Translations under genes and position numbers: made by a program | Part shown: piece by piece, positions 53,921 to 62,259 of the stretch | Layout: every line of letters starts with the position of its first letter | Numbering within the stretch: the first letter of the stretch is position 1 | Source of the DNA: Paraburkholderia sp. BL25I1N1 | GTDB taxonomy: Bacteria; Pseudomonadota; Gammaproteobacteria; Burkholderiales; Burkholderiaceae | Direction: 5' to 3' | Assembly: GCF_003002025.1 (NCBI RefSeq) | Contig: NZ_PVZB01000003.1 | Coordinates: 62,001-126,000 of the forward strand | Length of the DNA stretch: 64,000 nucleotides | Notes under the pieces: generated by a model | What the model was told of the DNA's origin: nothing | What the model saw: the letters and a program-made list of their open reading frames with translations, nothing else | Databases searched by the model: none

Positions 53921-54153
53921 CAGTCTACCGTGTTTGCATCATGCTTTCCAATGCCGTGTTTACCCTGCAATCACGCCGTTTAGGCCGCTCCCAAGCGGAA
54001 CGTGGCGTTGAGCAGAAAAGGAGATAACATTAAATAGGACGTCCGACCTCCTCGGAGATTAGCGTGCTGTCTGTGCGGACTCCGCAGCCGAACCTCGTCC
54101 CCGCAAACCATCGTCAACGCGAGAATCAAATCGTTCTCATCCGGACAAACGCT

Positions 54154-54948
54154 ATGATGGCTATACCGAGCGTCACACGTCGCGACTCGCACGCGCAACG
54201 TGCGCATTTCCAGCCGAACAATCAACCAGCCACAGAAATGAGCAGCCTAACTGAGAAGGTGGTGGCCACCCTTTCCGATGAAATCCGCCGCGGCGCCCTG
54301 AGGCCGGGCGACCGCATTCCCACCGAAGTCGCGATGATGAAGCAGCTCTCGGTGAGCCGTTCCGTGGTGCGTGAGGCGATTTCGCGCCTGCAAGCGGCCA
54401 AGGTGGTCGAGACGCGTCACGGCATCGGCACCTTCGTGCTGGAGCCGGCCACGGAAAAAACCATGCAGTTGCCCGCCGCCGATCTTTCCAGCATGCTCGA
54501 CGTGATGGCGATCATCGAATTCCGCATCGATGTCGAGGCCGCCTCCGCCGCACTCGCCGCGGCGCGCCGCACCGATCAGAATCTCAAGCAGATGCGCGCC
54601 GCGCTGGAGCGTTTCGAGTCCGAACTCGAGCGCGGCAGCACGGACACGCTCGCGCACGACATCGAGTTTCATCTGCAGATCGCACGCGCGAGCGGCAATC
54701 GCTATTTCTTCGACGTGCTCAGCCAGCTTGGCCGCGCGGTGAGTCCTCGCACGCGTCTGGGCTCAGCGGAGATCGCGGAACTCGACCATATCGAGCATTT
54801 GCGCAACGTGCTCAGCGAGCATCAGATGATCTATCGCGCGATAGAACGGCAAGACCCGGACGACGCGCGCGCCGCCATGCGCATGCACCTGAGCAATAGC
54901 CGCGAACGGCTGCGCCGCGCGCACGAGTTGAGCCAGGCGAGCGGCTGA
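54154..54948 (+). CDS. FadR/GntR-family transcriptional regulator of the glucarate operon
   Basis: A GntR-family regulator of the FadR subfamily. The winged HTH (LTEKVVATLSDEIRRGALRP, QLSVSRSVVREAISRLQAAK) is followed by an all-helical FCD domain. The FCD metal/ligand His-Asp residues are in AHDIEFHLQIARASGNRYFF and LSEHQMIYRAIERQDPDDAR. The product is 264 aa if it starts at ATG 54154, or 236 aa from ATG 54238 (MSSLTEK), where the HTH begins; the first has no clear SD and the choice is open. Its position opposite gudP makes it the probable glucarate-responsive repressor. Confidence 0.87.
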   Translation: MMAIPSVTRRDSHAQRAHFQPNNQPATEMSSLTEKVVATLSDEIRRGALRPGDRIPTEVAMMKQLSVSRSVVREAISRLQAAKVVETRHGIGTFVLEPATEKTMQLPAADLSSMLDVMAIIEFRIDVEAASAALAAARRTDQNLKQMRAALERFESELERGSTDTLAHDIEFHLQIARASGNRYFFDVLSQLGRAVSPRTRLGSAEIAELDHIEHLRNVLSEHQMIYRAIERQDPDDARAAMRMHLSNSRERLRRAHELSQASG

Positions 54949-55027
54949 TTCGCCTTTAAGCCGGCGGCTCTCTGCCGCCTTTCATCCCCACAAAAAATAC
55001 AATCGTACTGGTTTAAATACCAACCGG

Positions 55028-55185
55028 ACGGCGAGGTGCGAGCCGATACGAATTGCAAGCAACTCGCCACGTTCATCGTGTCGTCGACGCAAGGCGCGTT
55101 TCTGCTCGCCAAAGCGCAGCGCAATCCGGCGCCGGTCGTCAATCTGAAGGAAGTGCTGTTTTCCAGCGTTTTGCAGCGGGCCTGA
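55028..55185 (+). pseudogene. C-terminal remnant of a TetR-family regulator
   Basis: The plus-strand frame reads DTNCKQLATFIVSSTQGAFL, then LAKAQRNPAPVVNLKEVLFS SVLQRA and TGA at 55183-55185. This pattern (ligand-domain helix A.F....QGA..LAK..R.P, ending LF..VL) is typical of TetR/AcrR C termini. The HTH and most of the protein are missing; the frame begins after an AT-rich stretch (CTGGTTTAAATACC) that may itself be a leftover operator. The remnant ends 13 bp before the LysR gene. Confidence 0.6.
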
Positions 55186-55198
55186 CAAGGAGCTTCCC

Positions 55199-56215
55199 AT
55201 GACGCAGCCCGATCAGCCAGATCGTTCTGCCGCAGCCACGGCGCGCGTACCCGCGCAGACCGTGAACGGCGAGAGCGGCGCTTCGCCCGGCGCGATGGAT
55301 CGCTTCGGCTCACTCAACGTGTTCGTGCGCGCCGCCGAAACCCGCAGCTTCACTGAAGCGGGGCGCCAGTTGGGCATTTCGTCGTCGGCGGTGGGCAAGG
55401 CGATCTCGCGGCTCGAAGGACGCCTCGGCGTGCGGCTCTTTCACCGCAGCACGCGCAGCATCGCGTTGACACCCGAAGGCGCGACCTTTCTGACGCGCTG
55501 TCAGCGCATCATCGGAGAAATCGAAGCGGCCGAGAACGAACTGGCGCTCGCCAATGCCGCGCCACGCGGACTGCTGCGCGTCAGCATGCCGATGGTCAGC
55601 ACGTTGATGATGCCGGTGATCGCGGCTTTCATGAAGACGTACCCGGACATCGTGCTGGATATCGACTTCTCGGACCGCATGGTCGATGTGATCGAAGAAG
55701 GTTTCGATGTCGTGACCCGCACCGGCGATGCGATCGACTCCACACTCGTCACGCGCACGATGGGCACGTACCGGCATGTGATCGTCGGATCGCCCGCCTA
55801 CTTCGCGCAGCGCGGTATACCCAGCGAGCCCGAACAACTGCGCGAGCACGCGTGCCTGCAACATCGTTTCCCCACCACCAACAAACTGCGGCGCTGGCCG
55901 TTGATGCGCGACGGCGAGTTGCTGAACATCGACCTTCCGACCACAGCCATCGCCACCGCCGTCGAGCCCTTGACCATGCTCGCCGAACAGGACCTGGGCC
56001 TCGCCTGCGTGCCGGACTTCACGATACGCGCGCAGCTCGCTCGAGGCTCGCTGGTTGCCGTGCTGCAAACGTACACGGATACCCCGACTGTGTTTCGCGC
56101 GCTGTGGCCTTCCGGGCGTCAGATCTCACCTAAAGCGCGAGTCTTCGTCGATTATCTGAGCGAGCATCTGTTTCCGGTTTCCGCGGCGGCGGCGCGTGGC
56201 GCCGGCCACGCTTGA
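55199..56215 (+). CDS. LysR-family transcriptional regulator
   Basis: A 338-aa LysR regulator of the CrgA/DmlR-like subgroup. The HTH begins after a 33-residue flexible leader (RSAAAT-rich): DRFGSLNVFVRAAETRSFTE and GISSSAVGKAISRLEGRLGV. The effector domain shows GLLRVSMPMVSTLMMPVIAA and VIEEGFDVVTRTG. ATG 55199 is supported by AAGGAG six bases upstream, so the leader is probably translated; ATG 55295 would start at the HTH. It is convergent with the Old Yellow Enzyme gene, which is not divergent as usual. Confidence 0.87.
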   Translation: MTQPDQPDRSAAATARVPAQTVNGESGASPGAMDRFGSLNVFVRAAETRSFTEAGRQLGISSSAVGKAISRLEGRLGVRLFHRSTRSIALTPEGATFLTRCQRIIGEIEAAENELALANAAPRGLLRVSMPMVSTLMMPVIAAFMKTYPDIVLDIDFSDRMVDVIEEGFDVVTRTGDAIDSTLVTRTMGTYRHVIVGSPAYFAQRGIPSEPEQLREHACLQHRFPTTNKLRRWPLMRDGELLNIDLPTTAIATAVEPLTMLAEQDLGLACVPDFTIRAQLARGSLVAVLQTYTDTPTVFRALWPSGRQISPKARVFVDYLSEHLFPVSAAAARGAGHA

Positions 56216-56342
56216 ATGTGAAGCCTGTGGGCGCCTGGACATTTTCAACGCGTACCGCCACGCGCGAAAGAGCCGGCGTATTCAACAATATGCTGAGCAT
56301 GCCGGCTTTCATGAGACATCCTGCTTCGCGCCTTCAGCGAGC

Positions 56343-57452
56343 TTATGCGTTCGCGGCCTCTTCCTCATAAAATGGATAGTCCGTATAGCCCACTTCAGTG
56401 CCGCCGAAGAACGTCGGCCGGTCATACGCATTGAGCGGCAGATTAAGGCGCAAGCGTTCCGGCAGATCCGGGTTGGCGATAAAGTCGCGGCCGAACGCGA
56501 CGAGGTCGGCGTCGCCGTCGACGAGGATCGCTTCCGCCGAATCGCGCTTGAAACCACCCGCGGCGATGATCGTCCCCGCATAGTGCTTGCGGATCGTCTG
56601 CGCGGCGACCGGATCCGGATTGCGGCTTTCATCTTCGACATTGCCGGCGATGCGCGGCTCGATCAGATGCAGATAAGCGAGATCGAGCTTGGCCAGTTCA
56701 GCGGCGACATAGCTGAAAAGGCCGACCGGATCGCTGTCCGACATATCGCCCCACGAACCGCTCGGCCCGAGACGCACCGCAACCTTGTTGCTGCCCCACA
56801 CGGAAATCACGGCACGGGTCGCTTCCATCAAAAGGCGCGCACGATTTTCGAACGAACCGCCGTAGATATCCATGCGCTTGTTGCTGCCGTCCTGCAGGAA
56901 CTGGTCGAACAGATAGCCATTCGCCGCGTGCAATTCGACGCCGTCGAAGCCGGCCTTCACGCCACGTTCAGCCGCGGTGCGGAAACTCTCCACAATGCCG
57001 GCGATCTCGCCGATCTCCAGTGCGCGGTTCGGCGTGTTGGGAATCCAGCCGGCCGTGGTGTAAGCGACGCCGCCATGCAGCACTTCCGACGGGCCCACCG
57101 GACGCCGTCCTTGCGGCTGCAACTCAGCGTTCGACTGACGTCCCGCATGATAGAGCTGCAGGAAGATCCTGCCACCCTTCGCGTGCACCGCGTCGGTGAC
57201 TTCGCGCCAGCCGGCGATCTGGCTGTCGTCGTAAAGGCCGGGCGCGCCGAGGTAGCCGTTGCCTTCAACGGCGGCAATGGTCGCCTCGCCGATCAGCAAT
57301 GCGCCTGCGGAAGTGCGTTGCGCGTAATACTCGACCATCAGGCGGCCGGGGCGCGCGCCGTCTTCGGCACGCATGCGGGTCAGCGGTGCGAGCACCACGC
57401 GGTGCGCGAATTCATAAGGTCCTACTTTGACCGACGTAAAGAGCTTGCTCAT
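56343..57452 (-). CDS. Old Yellow Enzyme-family alkene reductase (NemA-like)
   Basis: A 369-aa FMN enzyme that reduces activated alkenes, nitro esters and N-ethylmaleimide with NAD(P)H. Visible family segments are RVVLAPLTRMRAEDGARPGR, FLQLYHAGRQSNAELQPQGR, FDGVELHAANGYLFDQFLQD (active-site His and Asn), RAVISVWGSNKVAVRLGPSG and the C-terminal DLVAFGRDFIANPDLP. The start ATG 57452 opens MSKLFTSVKVGPYEFAHRVV, standard for the family. It is followed by the convergent LysR gene and preceded by gene remnants. Confidence 0.94.
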   Translation of the reverse strand: MSKLFTSVKVGPYEFAHRVVLAPLTRMRAEDGARPGRLMVEYYAQRTSAGALLIGEATIAAVEGNGYLGAPGLYDDSQIAGWREVTDAVHAKGGRIFLQLYHAGRQSNAELQPQGRRPVGPSEVLHGGVAYTTAGWIPNTPNRALEIGEIAGIVESFRTAAERGVKAGFDGVELHAANGYLFDQFLQDGSNKRMDIYGGSFENRARLLMEATRAVISVWGSNKVAVRLGPSGSWGDMSDSDPVGLFSYVAAELAKLDLAYLHLIEPRIAGNVEDESRNPDPVAAQTIRKHYAGTIIAAGGFKRDSAEAILVDGDADLVAFGRDFIANPDLPERLRLNLPLNAYDRPTFFGGTEVGYTDYPFYEEEAANA

Positions 57453-57683
57453 GATGTTTTCTCTCTCGATGTGATCCGGGGAATGATTGCCGCCGAGCGT
57501 TCCGAACACTGTCTGGCGTTGATGACAATCTATAGGCGCGGATCATCGAGAAAAACGGGCCGCGGCTCCGAAGACTTGGGAGCCTGCAGTCCGCAATGCG
57601 CTGAAACCCTTGCGCCTGCTGGACTGCACAGCCGTCACCGATTGTTTCAATGGCGCGGCAACTGTGTTTCAACAGCGCACCGG

Positions 57684-57950
57684 TTACTTGTCGAGCACGT
57701 CCTTGAGGCTCGCGCGACGTGTGCTGAACGTCATGATCACGAGCAAGCTCAGCACCGCGGTCAAGCCGCCGAAGTGCATAGTCGAGGCGATGCGGAAGTG
57801 ATCGACCACCGTGCCGCTCGCCAGCGAGCCGAGCGCGATCGGAGTCTGCACGGTGCTCACGAACATCGACGAACCCGCCTCAGGGCGTTCCGGCGGCGTC
57901 CATTGCATCCAGATGCTGAGGCTCAGCGGGATCGCACCGTACGCGATGCC
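57684..57950 (-). pseudogene. 3' remnant of an MFS transporter gene
   Basis: On the minus strand the frame GIAYGAIPLSLSIWMQWTPP continues ERPEAGSSMFVSTVQTPIAL, GSLASGTVVDHF and ends with RRASLKDVLDK and stop. This is the last two to three helices of a 12-helix DHA1-type (AraJ/PbuE-like) exporter. The 5' two thirds are missing; sequence identity to the family stops exactly at about 57950, where an oppositely oriented LysR remnant begins. Confidence 0.75.
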
Positions 57951-58054
57951 CCCTCTATCCGACGCGCCGGCATCTCACGCCGAAGGTGCGGCTTTTTATC
58001 GATGAGTTGATCGAAGCGTGGCGGCCAGTGCCGCCCTGGGAAGAAGCGGACGCC
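57951..58054 (+). pseudogene. 3' remnant of a LysR-family regulator gene
   Basis: The plus-strand frame reads LYPTRRHLTPKVRLFIDELI then EAWRPVPPWEE, the characteristic C terminus of CrgA/DmlR-type LysR proteins (LYPSRRHLSPKVRAFID). Nothing of the HTH or effector core precedes it. The original stop seems lost: the frame runs on into sequence antisense to the AtuA-related gene. It abuts the MFS remnant, so a divergent lysR-mfs pair has lost its central part. Confidence 0.7.
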
Positions 58055-58081
58055 CGAGGCAGCCGCAAACGTATCAGCGCA

Positions 58082-58396
58082 CTACGAGGCAGGCGCCTCG
58101 ACATCGAGATCCATCAACGCCGAACTCAGCGACTTGCCGTGCGCATCGAGTGCGAGCGAACGCGTTACACCGCCGCCGAGCGCATTGCCGAGCACGAAGT
58201 TAAACGCTGCAATCGTGGGCAGTTCATGGCGCACCACGTCGCCCTGCACGACATCACGCAGATGCGCCTTCACGCGTTCCGGCGTCAGTACCGTGCGTAG
58301 ATGTTCGTAATGCTTCGCGTCGTAACAGATCACCGAGATGTTCAGCGTATTGCCTTTGTCGCCGGTGCGCGAATGAGCCAGTTCACGTAATTTCAT
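58082..58396 (-). CDS. AtuA-related protein (AtuA C-terminal domain as separate gene)
   Basis: A 104-aa protein corresponding to the C-terminal ferredoxin-like domain that is fused to AtuA in pseudomonads: LRELAHSRTGDKGNTLNISV, ICYDAKHYEHLRTVLTPERV and FNFVLGNALGGGVTRSLALD are the characteristic segments. Its ATG lies one base after the AtuA-domain stop (TGAGATG), so the two are translationally coupled and surely form one complex. Function unknown, inferred to act with the large subunit on an acyl-CoA or carboxylate. Confidence 0.88.
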   Translation of the reverse strand: MKLRELAHSRTGDKGNTLNISVICYDAKHYEHLRTVLTPERVKAHLRDVVQGDVVRHELPTIAAFNFVLGNALGGGVTRSLALDAHGKSLSSALMDLDVEAPAS

Positions 58397-58397
58397 C

Positions 58398-59756
58398 TCA
58401 CGCCTCCACCATCGAGAACGCCGGCGTCACATGCTCGCGCGGCAGCAAAACCGATTGCACCGCGACGACTTCGCGCGCCGACTTCGTGACGCCGCCTCCG
58501 CCCGCCGGACCGTTGGTGTAAAGCGTCTCCACCTCGTTACCGAGTTGCACGGCCTGCGCGAGCGAGGCCGTGCGCCCCGCCACTCGCGCTCGTACTTCGT
58601 ACGGCTCGGCGTAACCGGCAGCCGCGGTTTCGCCATGCAATGCGTTCACGCCAATCAGATCGAAGCGCAATTCACGCGTCTCCACACCGGTCAACACGAG
58701 CCGTTCCCGCACGATATCGAGTGCGAGCCGCGCACGCGCCAACGCGCCCGGACCGCCATAGGAAATTTGCCCTTCGCCGATATAGCCATCGAAATAAGCA
58801 ACCGACACCTTCAACGTATCCGTGCGCGGCGTGCCTCGCCCGCCGCGCACGCGAACGCGATCCGGCGCTTCCTGCGCGACGCGAACCTGGGAGAAATCCG
58901 CGACCACGTCCGGTTGCAGATAGCGCTGCGGATCGTGAATCTCGTACAGCAGTTGTTCCTTGCACGTCGCTTCAGTGACGCGTCCGCCGGCTTGCGCGAG
59001 CTTGGTGATGACCACGGCGCCGTCCTGCCCGACTTCGGCAATCGGAAAGCCGAGTCTCGCGAGGTCAGGAACATCCTTGAAGCCCGGGTCCGCGAAGTAG
59101 CCGCCGGTGATTTGCCCCGCGCATTCGAGCAGATGCCCGATCACCGTCGCCTGGCCGAGCGTCTGCCAGTCGTCCATGCGCCAGCCGAATTCGTGAATCA
59201 GCGGCGCGACGAACAGCGAAGGATCGGCCACGCGTCCGGTCAACACGATCTGCGCACCGGCCGCAAGCGCATCGACGATCGCGCTCGCGCCGAGATACGC
59301 GTTTGCGGACACGAGCCGCTCCTTGTAGTCCGCGACACATTCTCCGGATTCCACGAAGCTGAAGTCGCCCTGACGCACCACGTCGAGCACGTCGTCACCG
59401 GTGACGGCGGCAATCTTCACGTCGCCGAGACCGAGCGAGCGCGCGATTTCCGCGGTCTTGCGCGCCGCCGCGAGCGGATTCGCGGCACCCATGTTCGAAA
59501 TGATCCGCACGCCGTTGCGCAACGCGGCCGGCAACACCGCCTTCATGCGCGTTTCGAGCAACGGGTCGTAGCCGAGTTCGGCCTCTTTGCTGCGCGCCTG
59601 TTGCGCGATCGCGATTGTCCGCTCCGCGAGGCACTCGAAGACGAGGTAATCGAGCGCGCCGTGTTCCGCCAGTTCGACCGCCGGTTCGATGCGATCGCCG
59701 GAATAACCCGCGCCCGCGCCGATACGCACGGTCCGTTGAAATTGAGTGGCTGTCAT
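58398..59756 (-). CDS. AtuA family protein (DUF1446), acyclic terpene utilisation-like
   Basis: A 452-aa protein of the AtuA/DUF1446 family, whose founding member belongs to citronellol/geraniol degradation in Pseudomonas but whose reaction is not established. VRIGAGAGYSGDRIEPAVEL, YLVFECLAERTIAIAQQAR, RIISNMGAANPLAAARKTAE, VLTGRVADPSLFVAPLIHEF and GRVTEATCKEQLLYEIHDP are hallmark blocks. Start ATG 59756 lies 29 bp after the CitMHS stop, so it is the second gene of the operon. No AtuC/AtuF-type carboxylase genes are nearby, so the substrate is probably not a terpene. Confidence 0.88.
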   Translation of the reverse strand: MTATQFQRTVRIGAGAGYSGDRIEPAVELAEHGALDYLVFECLAERTIAIAQQARSKEAELGYDPLLETRMKAVLPAALRNGVRIISNMGAANPLAAARKTAEIARSLGLGDVKIAAVTGDDVLDVVRQGDFSFVESGECVADYKERLVSANAYLGASAIVDALAAGAQIVLTGRVADPSLFVAPLIHEFGWRMDDWQTLGQATVIGHLLECAGQITGGYFADPGFKDVPDLARLGFPIAEVGQDGAVVITKLAQAGGRVTEATCKEQLLYEIHDPQRYLQPDVVADFSQVRVAQEAPDRVRVRGGRGTPRTDTLKVSVAYFDGYIGEGQISYGGPGALARARLALDIVRERLVLTGVETRELRFDLIGVNALHGETAAAGYAEPYEVRARVAGRTASLAQAVQLGNEVETLYTNGPAGGGGVTKSAREVVAVQSVLLPREHVTPAFSMVEA

Positions 59757-59785
59757 GCTCGTCACATCCGTTCGTTCAGTGATGC

Positions 59786-61090
59786 TCACAGTGGGAATAT
59801 CCCCAGCACGACGCAAGCAATCGTCATGACGATCGACGCGCCGAACAGCAAGGGGAACGTGAATTTCTGATGGTCGGCGAGATCGATTCCGCACAGGCCG
59901 ACCACGAGAAACGTGGCCGGTGTCAGCGGGCTAACCGGAAAGCCGGTGGTCATCTGGCCGAGCAAGGCGGCCTGGCCGACGTGCACCGCGGGCACGCCGA
60001 GTTGGCCAGCCACTTCCGCGATCACAGGCAGCACGCCGAAGTAGAACGAATCAGGATCGAACAACATGCTGAGCGGCATCGACAGCAAGCCGAGCGCGAC
60101 GGGAATATGGCCGGCCATCGCGGGCGGCACGAACCCGACCGCCGCCTGCGCCATCGCCTTCAGCATGCCGCTGCCTTGCATGACGCCGGTGAACACGCCG
60201 GCCGCCAGCAGAATGCCCGCCATCATCAAGGCCGCGCGGGCATGCGCGTCGATCCGTTTGCGCTGCATGTCCACGTTCGGATAGTTGACCATCAGCGCAA
60301 TGCACAGACCGACCATGAACATGATCGCCGGTGGAATCTTCTCGCCCATCACGACCATCGTGCCGAGTACGACCAGCGTCAGCACGATGTTGAACCAGAA
60401 GTTTTTCGGCCGGCGCAGAGCCTGTTCTTCGGGCGTCAGTTCGCGTTTGGGCATGGGCACCGACCCGCTCGCGGCCGTGAGACCGAGCCGCTTTTCCTCG
60501 CGCCGGCCGAGCCAGAACGCCATGCCGAACACGAACACGAGGCCGATCGCCTGCACGGGAATCAGCGGATTAAACAGCGCCGAGATCGGCAGATGCAGCG
60601 ACGCGGAGGCGCGAATCATCGGCCCTGTCCACGGCAAAAAGTTGATGCCGGCCGCCATTGAAACCGCCGCCGCCAGCACGCGCCGATCCATCTTCAGGCG
60701 ATCGTAGAGCGGCAGCATGGCCGGAATCGTGACCAGAAAGCAGACAGCGCCGGAGCCGTCCAGATGGATCAGCAGCGCGAGCAGCGTAGTGCCCATCACG
60801 ATGCGCGTGGGCCGCGTGCCGACGGCGCGCAGAATGCGGTCGATGATCGGATCGAGCGTGCCCGCGTCAGTGATGGTGCCGAAGTACAGAATCGCGAACA
60901 CGAACATGCCGACGACCGGCGCGAGATTCTTGAGCCCGTCGATCACGAACTTGCTGGTCTGAAACCCGAAGCCGCCGATAAGCGACGCCGCAATCGGCAC
61001 GATGATGAGCGCCACCAGCGGCGACATGCGTTTCGACAGAATCGCGCCGAGCAGCACGACGATGGTTGCGAGCCCCAGTAATGGCAGCAT
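59786..61090 (-). CDS. CitMHS-family transporter (citrate-metal:H+ symporter type)
   Basis: A 434-aa, about 12-helix transporter. LLGLATIVVLLGAILSKRMS at the N terminus, then LVALIIVPIAASLIGGFGF, HLDGSGAVCFLVTIPAMLPL, FLPWTGPMIRASASLHLPIS and DPDSFYFGVLPVIAEVAGQL match CitM/CitH and related organic-acid symporters. The substrate is probably a carboxylate handled by the AtuA-type enzyme encoded downstream. First gene of the operon; divergent from a LysR gene with 100 bp between the starts. Confidence 0.92.
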   Translation of the reverse strand: MLPLLGLATIVVLLGAILSKRMSPLVALIIVPIAASLIGGFGFQTSKFVIDGLKNLAPVVGMFVFAILYFGTITDAGTLDPIIDRILRAVGTRPTRIVMGTTLLALLIHLDGSGAVCFLVTIPAMLPLYDRLKMDRRVLAAAVSMAAGINFLPWTGPMIRASASLHLPISALFNPLIPVQAIGLVFVFGMAFWLGRREEKRLGLTAASGSVPMPKRELTPEEQALRRPKNFWFNIVLTLVVLGTMVVMGEKIPPAIMFMVGLCIALMVNYPNVDMQRKRIDAHARAALMMAGILLAAGVFTGVMQGSGMLKAMAQAAVGFVPPAMAGHIPVALGLLSMPLSMLFDPDSFYFGVLPVIAEVAGQLGVPAVHVGQAALLGQMTTGFPVSPLTPATFLVVGLCGIDLADHQKFTFPLLFGASIVMTIACVVLGIFPL

Positions 61091-61190
61091 GTGCTTGTCT
61101 CCAAAGATTGTTTTTTACTGCGATCCAGCGTAAGTTCGAAGCGGCTATAAATCAATTGAAATGATTTGATCGCAGCAATTACAAACCATC

Positions 61191-62084
61191 ATGGATCTGA
61201 ATCTTCGGGACATCCGCGCGTTTATCGCCGTCGCGCAAACGGGCAGCTTCACGCGCGCGGCGACGCGGCTGCATCTGTCGCAACCGGCGCTGACGGTGCA
61301 GATTCGCCGGCTCGAAGAAACGGTCGGCATGCGCCTATTCGACCGCAACAGCCGCAATGTCGCACTCACACCGACCGGCCGTGAATTGCTGCCACTGCTA
61401 CAGAAGTCGCTGCATGACATGGAGCATGTGTTGATCGACGCGCGCGCCCTGGGCGTTGGCGCAAGCGGTACGGTACGGATCGCCTGTTTGCCGACGTTCG
61501 CGGCCAGCGTCCTGCCCGAACTCGTGCAGGACATCAAGAAGGCCGTGCCGCGCGTGAGCTTTCATGTGCGCGACGTGGTCGCCAGCATGGTCAACACGTT
61601 GGTGCGCAACGAAGAGGTCGACATCGGGCTGACCGGCGGCCAGCTCGACGATGCCGCTTTCGAGGTGCTGCATGCGGGCATCGACCGGCTGGTTGCGGTG
61701 TTCCCGAAACGGCATGCGCTCGCTCGGCGGCGGCGCATCACGCTGGCCGATCTCGCGGCCGCGCCGCTCGTGTTGACCGCGCAAGGCACGAGCGTGCGGG
61801 CGGTGGTCGATAGCGCTTTCGCGAACGCCCGCTGCACGCCGGAGATCGCGTGCGAGCCGACCTACATGATGACCGCGGTCGCAATGGTGCGCGCCGGCCT
61901 CGGCGTAACGATCCTGCCGGAGTCGGCCCGCGAAGTCAGGGCGGAGCCCGAGTTGATCGTGCGCGCGGTCGACGACCCCGCATTCACTCGCCCTATCGCG
62001 CTCATCAAAAAGCGCGGCCGGACATTGCCGCCCGTAACCGAGACCTTCGTTTCGATGCTGATCGAGAAGCTCGGCGAGAAATGA
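61191..62084 (+). CDS. LysR-family transcriptional regulator of the CitMHS-AtuA operon
   Basis: A 297-aa regulator with HTH MDLNLRDIRAFIAVAQTGSF and LHLSQPALTVQIRRLEETVG (residues 1-62) and a Cbl/CysB/CynR-class effector domain (GTVRIACLPTFAASVLPELV, EEVDIGLTGGQLDD, MTAVAMVRAGLGVTILPESA). It starts at ATG 61191, 100 bp from the divergent transporter gene, with AT-rich sequence between (AAATCAATTGAAATGATTTG), the usual position of LysR boxes. The operon's substrate should be its co-inducer. Confidence 0.92.
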   Translation: MDLNLRDIRAFIAVAQTGSFTRAATRLHLSQPALTVQIRRLEETVGMRLFDRNSRNVALTPTGRELLPLLQKSLHDMEHVLIDARALGVGASGTVRIACLPTFAASVLPELVQDIKKAVPRVSFHVRDVVASMVNTLVRNEEVDIGLTGGQLDDAAFEVLHAGIDRLVAVFPKRHALARRRRITLADLAAAPLVLTAQGTSVRAVVDSAFANARCTPEIACEPTYMMTAVAMVRAGLGVTILPESAREVRAEPELIVRAVDDPAFTRPIALIKKRGRTLPPVTETFVSMLIEKLGEK

Positions 62085-62162
62085 ACAGCAGCCGAATGCG
62101 CGTTAGCTTTCATTTTCAAACAGAGCCCGAATATCGCCGTTAATCGTCTGATTTAATTTAAC

Positions 62163-62193
62163 ACTCCCGCGCTAATATCGGCTTCGCGGGAGT
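62163..62193 (+). other. Hairpin in the region upstream of the DUF2844 gene
   Basis: ACTCCCGCG / CGCGGGAGT form a perfect 9-bp stem around a 13-nt loop, about 80 bp after the LysR stop and 67 bp before the DUF2844 start. There is no T tract. It could be a terminator-like end for the LysR transcript or a structured 5' leader of the next operon. Confidence 0.4.
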
Positions 62194-62259
62194 TCGGGGG
62201 ATTAAAGACCGCTCGCGCGTGTTTCCAAAACTCCAAAACTTCGAAAACGAAAACTGATA

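Noticed and set aside
56196..58010. A 604-codon open frame on the plus strand
   Set aside because: It is antisense to the Old Yellow Enzyme gene and the MFS remnant, is dominated by Arg/His/Ala, and has no family motif; long antisense frames are expected at this GC content.
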